Positions 10,040 through 18,402 of a stretch of DNA of 64,000 nt are shown one piece after another. Source of the DNA: Rhodobacter ferrooxidans. GTDB taxonomy: Bacteria; Pseudomonadota; Alphaproteobacteria; Rhodobacterales; Rhodobacteraceae. The stretch is from the NCBI RefSeq assembly GCF_000176015.1, contig NZ_ACYY01000013.1, positions 1 to 64,000 of the forward strand, written 5' to 3'. A program made the position numbers and the translations under genes. Position 1 is the first letter of the stretch. Each line of letters opens with the position of its first letter. Below the pieces are notes generated by a model. The model ran no database searches and had not been told where the DNA came from. It saw only the letters and a program-made list of their open reading frames with translations.

Positions 10040-10956
10040 TGGAAAAGAAATCCGAACGCCGTGGTCTGGGGCGTGGCCTTTCGGCGCTTATGGCCGACAT
10101 CAACATCACCGCAGAGGCGCGGAATGTGAATGAACCGGGCGCTCAGGGACGAACAGGAAATATACTTGTTCCGGTAGAGAAGCTGATTCCCAACCCAAAC
10201 CAACCGCGGCGCACCTTTTCACCCGAGGCGTTGAGCGATCTTTCCGAGTCGATTCGTCAAAAAGGCGTGCTGCAACCGCTGATCGTGCGGCCAATACCCG
10301 GATCGGATGGCTACGAAATCGTCGCCGGCGAGCGGCGCTGGCGTGCGGCGCAATTGGCGCAACTGCACGAACTGCCCGTCATCATTCGCGATTTCGACGA
10401 TGTCGAGGTTCTGGAAGTTGCTATCATCGAAAACATCCAGCGCGCTGACCTGAACGCGATCGAGGAGGCCGTCGGGTTCCGGCAGTTGATGGATGGCTTT
10501 GGGCACACCCAGGAAAAACTGGCTCAGGCACTGTCGAAAAGCCGAAGCCATATCGCCAACCTGTTGCGTTTGTTGAATCTTCCCGATGATGTGCAGGCTT
10601 TGGTGCGGGATGGCGCGCTTTCGGCAGGGCATGCGCGGGCACTTGTGACGACGCCAAACGCGTCAGAGCTTGCGCGACAGGTCGTTGCGCGCGGCCTTTC
10701 CGTTCGCGAGACTGAGCGGCTGGCAAAGGCACCTGCTGCGACAAAGCCCGCAGGACACCGGCCGAAGCGCTTCGAAAAGGATGCCGATACCCGTGCGCTC
10801 GAGGCCGACCTGGCCGCCAATCTGGGGATGTCGGTCAGGATCGACCACGAGCCGGGCGGCGAGGCGGGCACTTTGACCGTGCGCTATAACACGCTCGACG
10901 ATCTGGATGCGCTGTGTCGGGTGCTTTCGGTGATGCCGCGGGATGGGTCGATCTGA
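10039..10956 (+). CDS. parB: chromosome partitioning protein ParB (parS-binding CTPase)
   Basis: ParB loads at parS and spreads as a CTP-dependent clamp. The 305-aa protein carries the N-terminal ParA-contact region (RRGLGRGLSALM), the CTPase motifs GERRWRAA and ENIQR, the helix-turn-helix that reads parS (HTQEKLAQALSKSRSHIANLLRLL), and a C-terminal dimerisation region. Its likely targets are the three parS sites at 6723, 8631 and 12493. Confidence 0.96.
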   Translation: MEKKSERRGLGRGLSALMADINITAEARNVNEPGAQGRTGNILVPVEKLIPNPNQPRRTFSPEALSDLSESIRQKGVLQPLIVRPIPGSDGYEIVAGERRWRAAQLAQLHELPVIIRDFDDVEVLEVAIIENIQRADLNAIEEAVGFRQLMDGFGHTQEKLAQALSKSRSHIANLLRLLNLPDDVQALVRDGALSAGHARALVTTPNASELARQVVARGLSVRETERLAKAPAATKPAGHRPKRFEKDADTRALEADLAANLGMSVRIDHEPGGEAGTLTVRYNTLDDLDALCRVLSVMPRDGSI

Positions 10957-10965
10957 ATTGTCGTG

Positions 10966-12123
10966 TCAAGCGGCTGACAACTCGGCAATCAGAGTGTTCA
11001 GCACCATCCGTCCCGCGTCTGTGGCGCGGATTTGATTGGTCGCCACGGAAATCATGCCGATTTCCACCAAGTCCGCCAGCTTCTGGGGTGAAATCCGATC
11101 TCCGGCAAAGCTGGAATACCGCGGCAACGACATGCCCTCACGTAGCCGCAGTGACATCATCAGGTATTCTGCAGCACGATCTGCCGGGCGCAAGATTTCC
11201 CGCAGTGCTTCACCATTTCCCTCGGATTCAACCTTGGAAAGCCATGCACCGGGTGCGCGCAAGCCTTCGGTCGCCCATCGGTCATCATTCTGACTAAGGC
11301 GGCCATGAGCGCCGGGCCCGATGCCGACATAGTCACCTGCGCGCCAATAAATCAGGTTGTGTCGCGATTCCGAGCCGGTTTTGGCGTGGTTAGAGACCTC
11401 GTAAGCATCCATTCCCGCTGCACCGCAGATTTCCTGCGTGGCAGCGTAAAAATCTGCTGATAACTCTTCACCAGGCAACCCGCGCAATTTCCCATGCGCC
11501 AGCCGATCGCCAAAAGCCGTGCCATCCTCCACCGTCAGTTGGTAAAGCGAAATGTGGTCTGCCGCCATCGTCAGCGCGTCGCTGAGTTCCTTTTGCCAGT
11601 TTTTCAAAGTCTGGTTCTGGCGCGCATAAATCAGGTCAAAGCTCACACGATCAAAGGTAGTCCGCGCCACATCAAAAGCCGCGCGGGCTTCCGCCACGCT
11701 GTGGGCGCGGCCAAGAGCGCGCAAATCACCATCAGCAAGTGCTTGAATTCCCATTGAAACCCGGTTGACACCCGCATCGCGGTAGCCGCGAAATCGACCG
11801 GCCTCTACCGAACCCGGGTTAGCCTCCAGGGTGATTTCGCAATCATTCGCCAGTGTCCAGGTTGCCCGAACCCGAGCCAGAATTGCCGACACGAGCTCCG
11901 GCCGCATCAGGGACGGCGTGCCCCCGCCAAAGTAAACGGAATTCAGCAACCGCCCCTGGGTCTCGGCGCCGACGCGACTGATCTCGGACAAATAGGCGCG
12001 CTGCCAACGGTCTTGGTCGATCCGCGTCGAGACATGGCTGTTAAAATCGCAGTAAGGACATTTCGACTGGCAGAACGGCCAATGCAGGTAAAGCCCAAAG
12101 CCACCGTTGCGCCAGTCTTCCAT
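10966..12123 (-). CDS. hemW: radical SAM haem chaperone HemW
   Basis: A 385-aa HemN-like protein with the radical-SAM cluster motif CQSKCPYC (Cys 18, 22, 25) and the GGGTPS motif. HemW proteins insert haem into targets such as respiratory proteins rather than acting as coproporphyrinogen oxidase; the short N-terminus without the extra HemN domain fits HemW. It converges with parB and starts 2 bp after the stop of the Rid-family gene, so it is probably the last gene of a rph-rdgB-rid-hemW run. Confidence 0.92.
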   Translation of the reverse strand: MEDWRNGGFGLYLHWPFCQSKCPYCDFNSHVSTRIDQDRWQRAYLSEISRVGAETQGRLLNSVYFGGGTPSLMRPELVSAILARVRATWTLANDCEITLEANPGSVEAGRFRGYRDAGVNRVSMGIQALADGDLRALGRAHSVAEARAAFDVARTTFDRVSFDLIYARQNQTLKNWQKELSDALTMAADHISLYQLTVEDGTAFGDRLAHGKLRGLPGEELSADFYAATQEICGAAGMDAYEVSNHAKTGSESRHNLIYWRAGDYVGIGPGAHGRLSQNDDRWATEGLRAPGAWLSKVESEGNGEALREILRPADRAAEYLMMSLRLREGMSLPRYSSFAGDRISPQKLADLVEIGMISVATNQIRATDAGRMVLNTLIAELSAA

Positions 12124-12125
12124 GG

Positions 12126-12509
12126 TCAGCCCTTGAAAGCCGTAACTTCGATCTCGATCAGCATTTCGGGCCGTATCAGACCCGCAATCACCATGGTCGC
12201 GGCTGGGCGAATCTCGCCAAGGGCGCGGCCAAGTTCAGGGATCAGCGATTCGACAAAGGCTGCGTCCACCACGGTGTATTGCACCCGCACAATGTCGGCC
12301 ATGGTAAAGCCTGCCTGCTGTAACACCTTGTCGATGGTGCCGAAACAGGCGCGGGCCTGCGCTGCGACGCCCTCGGCCATCGTCATCGTGGCATAGTCAT
12401 AGCCAGTGACGCCGGAAACGAAGCACCAACCACCCTTCACAACCGCTCGGCTGTAGCCCATCGTCGCCTCGAACGGTGACCCGGAGGAGATTTGTTTCAC
12501 GTGAAACAC
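12126..12509 (-). CDS. Rid (YjgF/YER057c/UK114) family protein, catalytic Arg absent
   Basis: Small trimeric-type Rid protein, 127 aa from GTG at 12509 or 124 aa from GTG at 12500 (MKQISSGSPFEATMGYSRAVV). RidA members deaminate reactive enamines using a conserved Arg (Arg105 in E. coli, in PARSC). Here the aligned stretch reads PAATM, with Ala at that place, so it probably belongs to another Rid subgroup and the deaminase role should not be assumed. Both candidate starts lie in or beside parS site 3, and the 5' end overlaps the end of rdgB. Confidence 0.85.
   Translation of the reverse strand: MFHVKQISSGSPFEATMGYSRAVVKGGWCFVSGVTGYDYATMTMAEGVAAQARACFGTIDKVLQQAGFTMADIVRVQYTVVDAAFVESLIPELGRALGEIRPAATMVIAGLIRPEMLIEIEVTAFKG
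12493..12508. other. parS: parS centromere site 3 (rdgB/Rid-gene junction)
   Basis: Perfect TGTTTCACGTGAAACA. On the minus strand it encodes the last residues and stop of rdgB (CFT then TGA) and, in another frame, the first codons of the Rid-family gene, including one of its two possible GTG starts. Confidence 0.95.
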
Positions 12510-13105
12510 CCCGCAACCAGCTTGCGGAAGGCATCGGCGCGGTGGCTGATCTGGTTCTTCTGCCAGCGATCCATCTCGCCAAAGGTCAGATCGAAGCCAT
12601 CCGGCTGAAAGATCGGATCATAGCCGTGGCCCTGATCGCCGCGCATCGGCCAGACCACCTGCCCGGGCATTACGCCTTCAAACACCTCGTCATGCCCATC
12701 CGGCCAGGCAAGAACCAGCGTGCAGCGAAACTGCGCCCGCCGTGGAAACGGGGCATTGACCGCCTCCAGCCTGTCCCAGGTCTTCGCCATCGCCATGCCG
12801 AAATCACGCCCGGTCGGGGTTTCAGCCCAATCGGCGGTGTAAACTCCCGGCGCACCATCCAGCGCGTCGATGGAAATTCCCGAGTCATCCGCCAGCGCCG
12901 GCAACCCCGTGGCCTGGGTCGCAAAATGCGCCTTGATGCGGGCGTTCCCTACGAAAGTGCTTTCAGTTTCAATGGGTTCCGCCAACCCCATCTCGCCCGC
13001 CGAGGTTACATCAATCCCGAACGGCTCCAGAAGCTTGGCGATTTCTTCCAGCTTGCCGCGGTTATGCGTCGCCACCAACAGCCGGTCGCCGGAAAATTTG
13101 CGCAT
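12497..13105 (-). CDS. rdgB: dITP/XTP pyrophosphatase RdgB
   Basis: Removes non-canonical purine triphosphates (dITP, XTP). The 202-aa protein shows the N-terminal LLVATHNRGKLEEI, the ALADDSGISIDALDGAPGVYTADW motif, and QGHGYDPIFQPDGF near the C-terminus, all typical of the HAM1 family. It ends inside parS site 3 and starts one base after the rph stop. Confidence 0.95.
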   Translation of the reverse strand: MRKFSGDRLLVATHNRGKLEEIAKLLEPFGIDVTSAGEMGLAEPIETESTFVGNARIKAHFATQATGLPALADDSGISIDALDGAPGVYTADWAETPTGRDFGMAMAKTWDRLEAVNAPFPRRAQFRCTLVLAWPDGHDEVFEGVMPGQVVWPMRGDQGHGYDPIFQPDGFDLTFGEMDRWQKNQISHRADAFRKLVAGCFT

Positions 13106-13106
13106 C

Positions 13107-13820
13107 TCAGCCCAGCGCCGCCTTTTGTGCCGCCACCAGATCGGCAGCCCCTGCTTCGGCCAGATCCAGCAGCTCGCCCATCTCGGCGCGCGAGAATGTG
13201 GCGCCCTCCGCCGACATCTGCACCTCTATCAGCCGTCCGCGACCAGTAAGGATGAAGTTTCCATCGGTGCCCGCCGCCGAATCCTCGGCATAGTCCAGGT
13301 CCAGCACCGGTTGCCCGGCATAGATGCCGCAAGACACCGCGGCCACATGGTCGATCATCGGGTCAGACACGATCACCCCGGCTTTCAGCAATTTGTTCAT
13401 CGCCAGCCGCAGCGCCACCCAACCACCGGTGATCGAGGCACAGCGGGTGCCGCCATCGGCCTGCAAAACGTCGCAATCGATCACGATCTGCCGTTCGCCC
13501 AGTGCCGAACGATCCACCCCAGCACGCAACGCTCGGCCGATAAGCCGTTGAATTTCCTGCGTCCGGCCGGTCTGCTTGCCCGCCGCTGCCTCGCGCCGGT
13601 TGCGGCTGTTGGTGGCGCGCGGCAGCATGCCGTATTCCGCCGTCACCCAGCCCAGCCCGGTATTCTTCAGAAACGGCGGCGCCTTGTCCTCGATGGTGGC
13701 CGAGCACAGAACATGGGTTTCCCCCATCTTGATCAGGCAAGAGCCTTCGGCGTGCTTCATCACCCCGGTTTCGATCACGATCGGGCGCATTTCACCAAGT
13801 TTACGGCCAGAGGGGCGCAT
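13107..13820 (-). CDS. rph: ribonuclease PH
   Basis: Phosphorolytic 3'-5' exoribonuclease that trims tRNA 3' ends. 237 aa beginning [14 protein letters not shown], with the [27 protein letters not shown] phosphate-binding region and the [17 protein letters not shown] segment. ATG at 13820 is chosen over a longer open frame because the family always starts with MRPSGR. Divergent from hrcA. Confidence 0.96.
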   Translation of the reverse strand: MRPSGRKLGEMRPIVIETGVMKHAEGSCLIKMGETHVLCSATIEDKAPPFLKNTGLGWVTAEYGMLPRATNSRNRREAAAGKQTGRTQEIQRLIGRALRAGVDRSALGERQIVIDCDVLQADGGTRCASITGGWVALRLAMNKLLKAGVIVSDPMIDHVAAVSCGIYAGQPVLDLDYAEDSAAGTDGNFILTGRGRLIEVQMSAEGATFSRAEMGELLDLAEAGAADLVAAQKAALG

Positions 13821-13882
13821 GTTGTCATCCTTTGTAAGGTTGACGCCAGATACTCGCCCCCGCCCGCCCGATGCAAGCCTCA

Positions 13883-13910
13883 TTGACGTTTCGCCCCGCA
13901 GTCCCTTAAT
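13883..13910 (+). promoter_or_regulatory. possible sigma-70-type promoter for hrcA-grpE
   Basis: TTGACG at 13883-13888 and CTTAAT at 13905-13910, 16 bases apart, about 25 bases upstream of hrcA. No CIRCE inverted repeat (the HrcA operator) was seen here. Confidence 0.35.
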
Positions 13911-13937
13911 GTCTGCTGCCCCCTAGGTCAGGTGAAA

Positions 13938-15008
13938 ATGTCAGACGGCGCCCGGATTCTTTCGGAAATGAACGACCGCTCGCGCGAAGTGTTTCGCCGC
14001 GTTGTCGAAGGCTATCTGGCTTCGGGCGACCCGGTCGGCTCGCGCACGCTGACCCGCAGCCTGACCGAAAAGATCAGCGCCGCCACCATTCGCAACGTCA
14101 TGCAGGACCTGGAGTATCTGGGCCTGCTGGACAGCCCGCATATCTCGGCGGGGCGGATTCCGACGCAGCTTGGCCTGCGGATGTTCGTCGATGGCTTGCT
14201 GGAGGTCGGCACCGTTGCCGCCGAAGACCGCGAAAAGATCGAAGCGACCATGGGCAGCAATGAAAGCGACGTGCCGACGCTGCTGGACCGGATCGGCGCC
14301 ACTCTGTCGGGCATCACCCACGGTGCCAGTCTGGTGCTGACCCCCAAGCACGAGGCGCCGATCAAGCATATCGAGTTCGTCAGCCTCGGCCCCGACCGCG
14401 CGCTGGTTGTGCTGGTGTTTGCCGATGGTCATGTGGAAAACCGGGTGTTCACGCCGCCGCCAGGGCAAACGCCGTCGTCGATGCGCGAGGCGGCGAATTT
14501 CCTGAACGCGCTGGCCGAGGGCAAAACCCTGACCGATCTTCGCAAGACCGTGGTGCATGACATGGCCCGCCGGCGGCAGGAGATTGATTCGCTGGCCCGG
14601 GCGCTCGTGGAAAGCGGGTTGGCGGTGTGGGAGAATGCGGGCGAGCAAAGCGAACGGCTGATCGTGCGTGGCCGGGCCAATCTGCTGGAAGGCGGCGCCG
14701 AGGCGCAGGATTTCGACCGGATTCGCAGCCTGTTTGATGATCTGGAGCGCACCCGTGACATTGCCGAGTTCCTGGAACTGGCGGAAACCGGCGAAGGTGT
14801 GCGCATTTTTATTGGCTCGGAGAACAAGCTTTTCTCACTTTCGGGTTCCTCTCTGGTGGTCTCTCCCTATATGAACGCTGATCGAAAGATCATCGGCGCT
14901 GTCGGCGTGATCGGACCGACCCGGCTGAACTACGGCCGCATCGTGCCGATCGTCGATTACACGGCGCAGTTGGTGGGCCGCATGATCTCCGAACGCGGCA
15001 AGGGGTGA
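13938..15008 (+). CDS. hrcA: heat-shock transcriptional repressor HrcA
   Basis: HrcA represses groESL and similar operons by binding CIRCE elements. The protein has an N-terminal winged helix (SREVFRRVVEGYLASGDPVGSRTLTR, then ISAATIRNVMQDLEYLGLLDSPHISAGRIPT) and a GAF-like C-terminal domain ending YTAQLVGRMISERGKG. ATG at 13938 gives 356 aa; a GTG two codons upstream (13932) is possible. It is followed directly by grpE, a standard chaperone pairing. Confidence 0.95.
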   Translation: MSDGARILSEMNDRSREVFRRVVEGYLASGDPVGSRTLTRSLTEKISAATIRNVMQDLEYLGLLDSPHISAGRIPTQLGLRMFVDGLLEVGTVAAEDREKIEATMGSNESDVPTLLDRIGATLSGITHGASLVLTPKHEAPIKHIEFVSLGPDRALVVLVFADGHVENRVFTPPPGQTPSSMREAANFLNALAEGKTLTDLRKTVVHDMARRRQEIDSLARALVESGLAVWENAGEQSERLIVRGRANLLEGGAEAQDFDRIRSLFDDLERTRDIAEFLELAETGEGVRIFIGSENKLFSLSGSSLVVSPYMNADRKIIGAVGVIGPTRLNYGRIVPIVDYTAQLVGRMISERGKG

Positions 15009-15010
15009 AG

Positions 15011-15571
15011 ATGGACGACACAAGGAAAGACGACATGGCGGACGACCAGGCGGTTGCGGAAGACCTCGAGCCCGAGGAGATCGAGGATTACATCGGCGCT
15101 GACGAGCTGGATGCGTTGCGCGCCGAACGCGACGAGCTGCGCGACCGGTTCATGCGTGCCCTGGCCGATGCCGAAAACGCCCGCAAGCGCGGTGAACGCG
15201 ACCGGCGCGAGGCCGAGCAGTATGGCGGCACCCGTCTGGCCCGCGACATGCTGCCGGTCTACGACAACTTGCGCCGCGCGCTGGATGTGATCAGCGAAGA
15301 GCAGCGCGAAGGCTCGGCGGCGCTGGTCGAAGGGATCGAGCTGACCCTGCGGGAAATGCAGAACGTGCTGACCAAGCATGGCGTGACGGTGATTGCACCG
15401 GCGATTGGCGATGTGTTCGATCCGCAGCGGCACCAGGCGATGTTCGAGGCGCCGGTGGCGGGCACCAAGGCAGGCCAGATCATTCAGGTGATGACCGAAG
15501 GCTTCCTGTTGCACGACCGACTGCTGCGCCCGGCGCAGGTCGGGGTTTCGTCGAACACCAGCGGCGAATAG
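15011..15571 (+). CDS. grpE: nucleotide exchange factor GrpE
   Basis: Releases ADP from DnaK. The 186-aa protein has an acidic N-terminal tail, a long helix (RAERDELRDRFMRALADAENARKRGERDRREAE) and the C-terminal beta domain with LLHDRLLRPAQVGVS. ATG at 15011 lies 2 bp beyond the hrcA stop; a GTG at 15005 overlapping hrcA is less likely. It converges with mutS, with a repeat element in the 65-bp gap. Confidence 0.95.
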   Translation: MDDTRKDDMADDQAVAEDLEPEEIEDYIGADELDALRAERDELRDRFMRALADAENARKRGERDRREAEQYGGTRLARDMLPVYDNLRRALDVISEEQREGSAALVEGIELTLREMQNVLTKHGVTVIAPAIGDVFDPQRHQAMFEAPVAGTKAGQIIQVMTEGFLLHDRLLRPAQVGVSSNTSGE

Positions 15572-15580
15572 TTGACGCGC

Positions 15581-15634
15581 CGGGGGGTTTCACACCCCCC
15601 GGACCCCCCGTGGGATATTTTCGCAGAGAAGATG
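15581..15634. repeat. dispersed G/C-rich repeat, copy A
   Basis: GGGGGG, TTTCACA, CCCCCC hairpin followed by GGACCCCCCGTGGGATATTT and TCGCAGAGAAGATG. It closely matches copy B at 57590-57640. It sits between convergent grpE and mutS and could act as a transcription end, although there is no U tract beside the stem. Confidence 0.7.
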
Positions 15635-15636
15635 TC

Positions 15637-18276
15637 TTAATCTTTTCCGAGTTCCTTCAACTCATAGAGCAGGGCAAGCGCCTGAATCGGCGTGAGCTCA
15701 TCGGGGTGGACGGATTTAAGCCGATCTTCGATTGCGGTGGATTTCGGAGCGAGTTTCGGTGCCTGTGCCGGGACAGCGCGAAACAGCGGCAGGTCATCGA
15801 TCAGACTTTTCTGCCTGGTGCCGCCTTCGCGTTCGCCGGCCTCCAGCGCCTCCAGCACCACCTTGGCGCGCTCGATCACCGCAGACGGCAGGCCGGCAAG
15901 GCGGGCGACCTGCACGCCATAGGAGCGGTCAGCCGCGCCTTTCTTGACTTCGTGAAGGAAGATCACGTCGCCTTCCCATTCCTTCACGGTCACCGTGGCG
16001 TTCTCCACCCCCGCCAGCTTGCCGGAAAGCGCAGTCATTTCATGGTAGTGCGTGGCGAACAGCGCGCGGCAGCGGTTCACGTCGTGCAGATGTTCAAGCG
16101 TTGCCCAGGCAATGGACAGCCCGTCATAAGTGGCGGTGCCGCGACCGATTTCATCGAGGATCACCAGCGCCCGGTCATCGGCCTGATTGAGGATCGCTGC
16201 GGTTTCGACCATTTCCACCATGAAGGTAGACCGCCCGCGCGCAAGGTCATCCGAGGCGCCAACCCGGCTGAACAACTGGCTGACCAGCCCGATATGGGCG
16301 CTGGCGGCAGGCACATAGCTTCCGGCCTGCGCCAGCAGCGCGATCAGCGCGTTCTGCCGCAGGAAGGTGGATTTGCCGGCCATGTTAGGGCCGGTCAACA
16401 GCCAGATCGCCGGGGTCGATTCCGCCGTCAGGGCGCAATCATTGGCAACAAAGGTCGTTCCTTGCCGTCGCAAGGCGCGCTCGACCACCGGGTGCCGACC
16501 GGCGGTGATCTGGAAGGCGTGCGAGGCATCGACCCTCGGTTCACACCAGTTTTCGGCGGCGGCAAGGTCGGCCAGAGCCGTGGCAAGGTCAATCTCGGCC
16601 AGCGCGCGGGCGGCGGCGAAGATCGGCGCGGATTGGGCGAGAATGGCAGCCAAAAGGCCCGCATAGTGCCGCTTTTCAATCTCCAGCGCGTGGTTGGCGG
16701 CGTTCAGGATGCGGGTTTCCAGATCGGACAGCGGCAGGGTGGTGAAGCGCACCTGACCGGCGGTGGTTTGCCGGTGGATGAAGGTTTCCGACAGCGGCGG
16801 CGCCAACATGCGTTCGGCATGGGTCGTGGTGGTTTCGATGAAATAGCCCAGCACGTTGTTGTGCTTGATCTTCAGGCTGTTGATGCCGGTTTGCGCGATG
16901 TAGTCGGCCTGCAACCGGGCAATAACGCCGCGCCCCTCGTCGCGCAACTGCCGGGTTTCGTCGAGTTCGGCGTCAAATTCGCTGGCGATGAAACCACCAT
17001 CACGGGCCAATAACGGCGGTTCGGCGACCAAGGCGCGGTCCAAGAGGTCAATCAGCGCATCATGGCCGGTCAGGGCCAATGCTGCCTCGGCCAGCAGCGG
17101 CGGCGCGTCAGGCAACATCCGCCGGGCGATGGCGCGGGCCTGGGTCAGACCGGCGCGGATGGCGGTCAGGTCGCGTGGGCCGCCACGGTCCAGCGCCAGC
17201 CGGGAAAGCGCGCGGTCTATGTCGGGAACCCGGCGCAGATGATCGCGCAGATCTTCGCGAAAGCGGCTCTGTTCCAGCAGAAACCGCAAGGCGGCCAGTC
17301 GTTCGTCGATCACAGCAAGGTCGCAAGATGGGCTGGAAAGCCGCCGCTCCAGCAGCCGCGCCCCCGCCGAAGTGGCGGTGCGATCTACCGCCGCCAGCAG
17401 GGAGCCTTCGCGGCCACCCGACAGCGCCGCAGTAATCTCCAGGTTGCGGCGAGTGGCGGCGTCAATCTGCATGGCGCCGCCTGCGGCCTCGCGTTGCGGC
17501 GGGCGCAGCAGGGGCAGTTTGCCGCGCTGGGTCAGGTTCAGGTAATCGACCAGCCCGCCCATCGCCGACAGTTCGGCGCGGTCGAAACTGCCGAAACCCT
17601 GCAATGTGCCGACCCCGAACAGCGTGCAAAGCCGTTGTTCCGCAGCAGTGCTGTCGAAACTGGCGCGGGCCAGCGGCGTCAGCGCGGCGCCGGAATCCGT
17701 CACCAACACGGCCAATTCGGCCTCTTTTCCTTCCTGCACCAGCAGCTCGCTGGGCGCCAGCCGCGCCAATTCTGGCAGCAGTCGCACCAAAGGGCAGGGC
17801 ATCACATGAAACGCACCCGTGGAAATATCGGCCCAGGCCAGCGCCGACTCGCCGCGCACCTCTGCCCAGGCGGCAAGGTAGTTGTGGCGGCGCGCCTCCA
17901 GCAGGCTGTCTTCGGTCAGGGTGCCGGGGGTGACCAGCCGCACCACCTCGCGCCGCACCACGGATTTGTAACCGCGCTTCTTGGCTTCGGCCGGGTCTTC
18001 CATCTGTTCGGCAATCGCCACGCGAAAGCCCTTGCGGATCAGCGTCAGCAGATAGCCTTCCGCCGCATGCACCGGCACGCCGCACATCGAGATATCCTGC
18101 CCCAGATGCTTGCCGCGTTTGGTCAGCGCGATATCCAGCGCCTCGGCGGCAGCCACGGCATCGTCGAAGAACATCTCGAAGAAATCGCCCATGCGGTAGA
18201 ACAGGATCGCATCCGGGTGCTGCGCCTTGATCGCAAGATACTGCGCCATCATCGGCGTGACGGGATCATCGGTCAA
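15637..18276 (-). CDS. mutS: DNA mismatch repair protein MutS, TTG start
   Basis: Mismatch-recognising ATPase of post-replicative repair, 879 aa. The mismatch-binding FYRMGDFFEMFFDDA motif is near residue 25, and the C-terminal ATPase has TGPNMAGKSTFLRQ (Walker A) and LVILDEIGRGTATYDG (Walker B). The start is probably TTG at 18276 (TDDPVTPMMAQYLAIK), because a strong AGGAGG lies eight bases upstream; the first ATG, 8 codons further in at 18252, has no such site. The frame stays open far upstream through antisense maeB, but that is a shadow. Confidence 0.95.
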   Translation of the reverse strand: MTDDPVTPMMAQYLAIKAQHPDAILFYRMGDFFEMFFDDAVAAAEALDIALTKRGKHLGQDISMCGVPVHAAEGYLLTLIRKGFRVAIAEQMEDPAEAKKRGYKSVVRREVVRLVTPGTLTEDSLLEARRHNYLAAWAEVRGESALAWADISTGAFHVMPCPLVRLLPELARLAPSELLVQEGKEAELAVLVTDSGAALTPLARASFDSTAAEQRLCTLFGVGTLQGFGSFDRAELSAMGGLVDYLNLTQRGKLPLLRPPQREAAGGAMQIDAATRRNLEITAALSGGREGSLLAAVDRTATSAGARLLERRLSSPSCDLAVIDERLAALRFLLEQSRFREDLRDHLRRVPDIDRALSRLALDRGGPRDLTAIRAGLTQARAIARRMLPDAPPLLAEAALALTGHDALIDLLDRALVAEPPLLARDGGFIASEFDAELDETRQLRDEGRGVIARLQADYIAQTGINSLKIKHNNVLGYFIETTTTHAERMLAPPLSETFIHRQTTAGQVRFTTLPLSDLETRILNAANHALEIEKRHYAGLLAAILAQSAPIFAAARALAEIDLATALADLAAAENWCEPRVDASHAFQITAGRHPVVERALRRQGTTFVANDCALTAESTPAIWLLTGPNMAGKSTFLRQNALIALLAQAGSYVPAASAHIGLVSQLFSRVGASDDLARGRSTFMVEMVETAAILNQADDRALVILDEIGRGTATYDGLSIAWATLEHLHDVNRCRALFATHYHEMTALSGKLAGVENATVTVKEWEGDVIFLHEVKKGAADRSYGVQVARLAGLPSAVIERAKVVLEALEAGEREGGTRQKSLIDDLPLFRAVPAQAPKLAPKSTAIEDRLKSVHPDELTPIQALALLYELKELGKD

Positions 18277-18283
18277 AGGCGGC

Positions 18284-18289
18284 CCTCCT
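18284..18289 (-). promoter_or_regulatory. Shine-Dalgarno site deciding the mutS TTG start
   Basis: Minus-strand AGGAGG, seven bases before TTG at 18276-18274. Confidence 0.7.
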
Positions 18290-18402
18290 GTTGGCCCGAC
18301 CCTACAAAACCGCACCATCCGGGAAAAGCGGCAAGTGCAAGCCTGTTGGCACAGCCGCACCAGAGGGTTATGAGACAGAAAACCCACAGGGATGGCGCGC
18401 TG

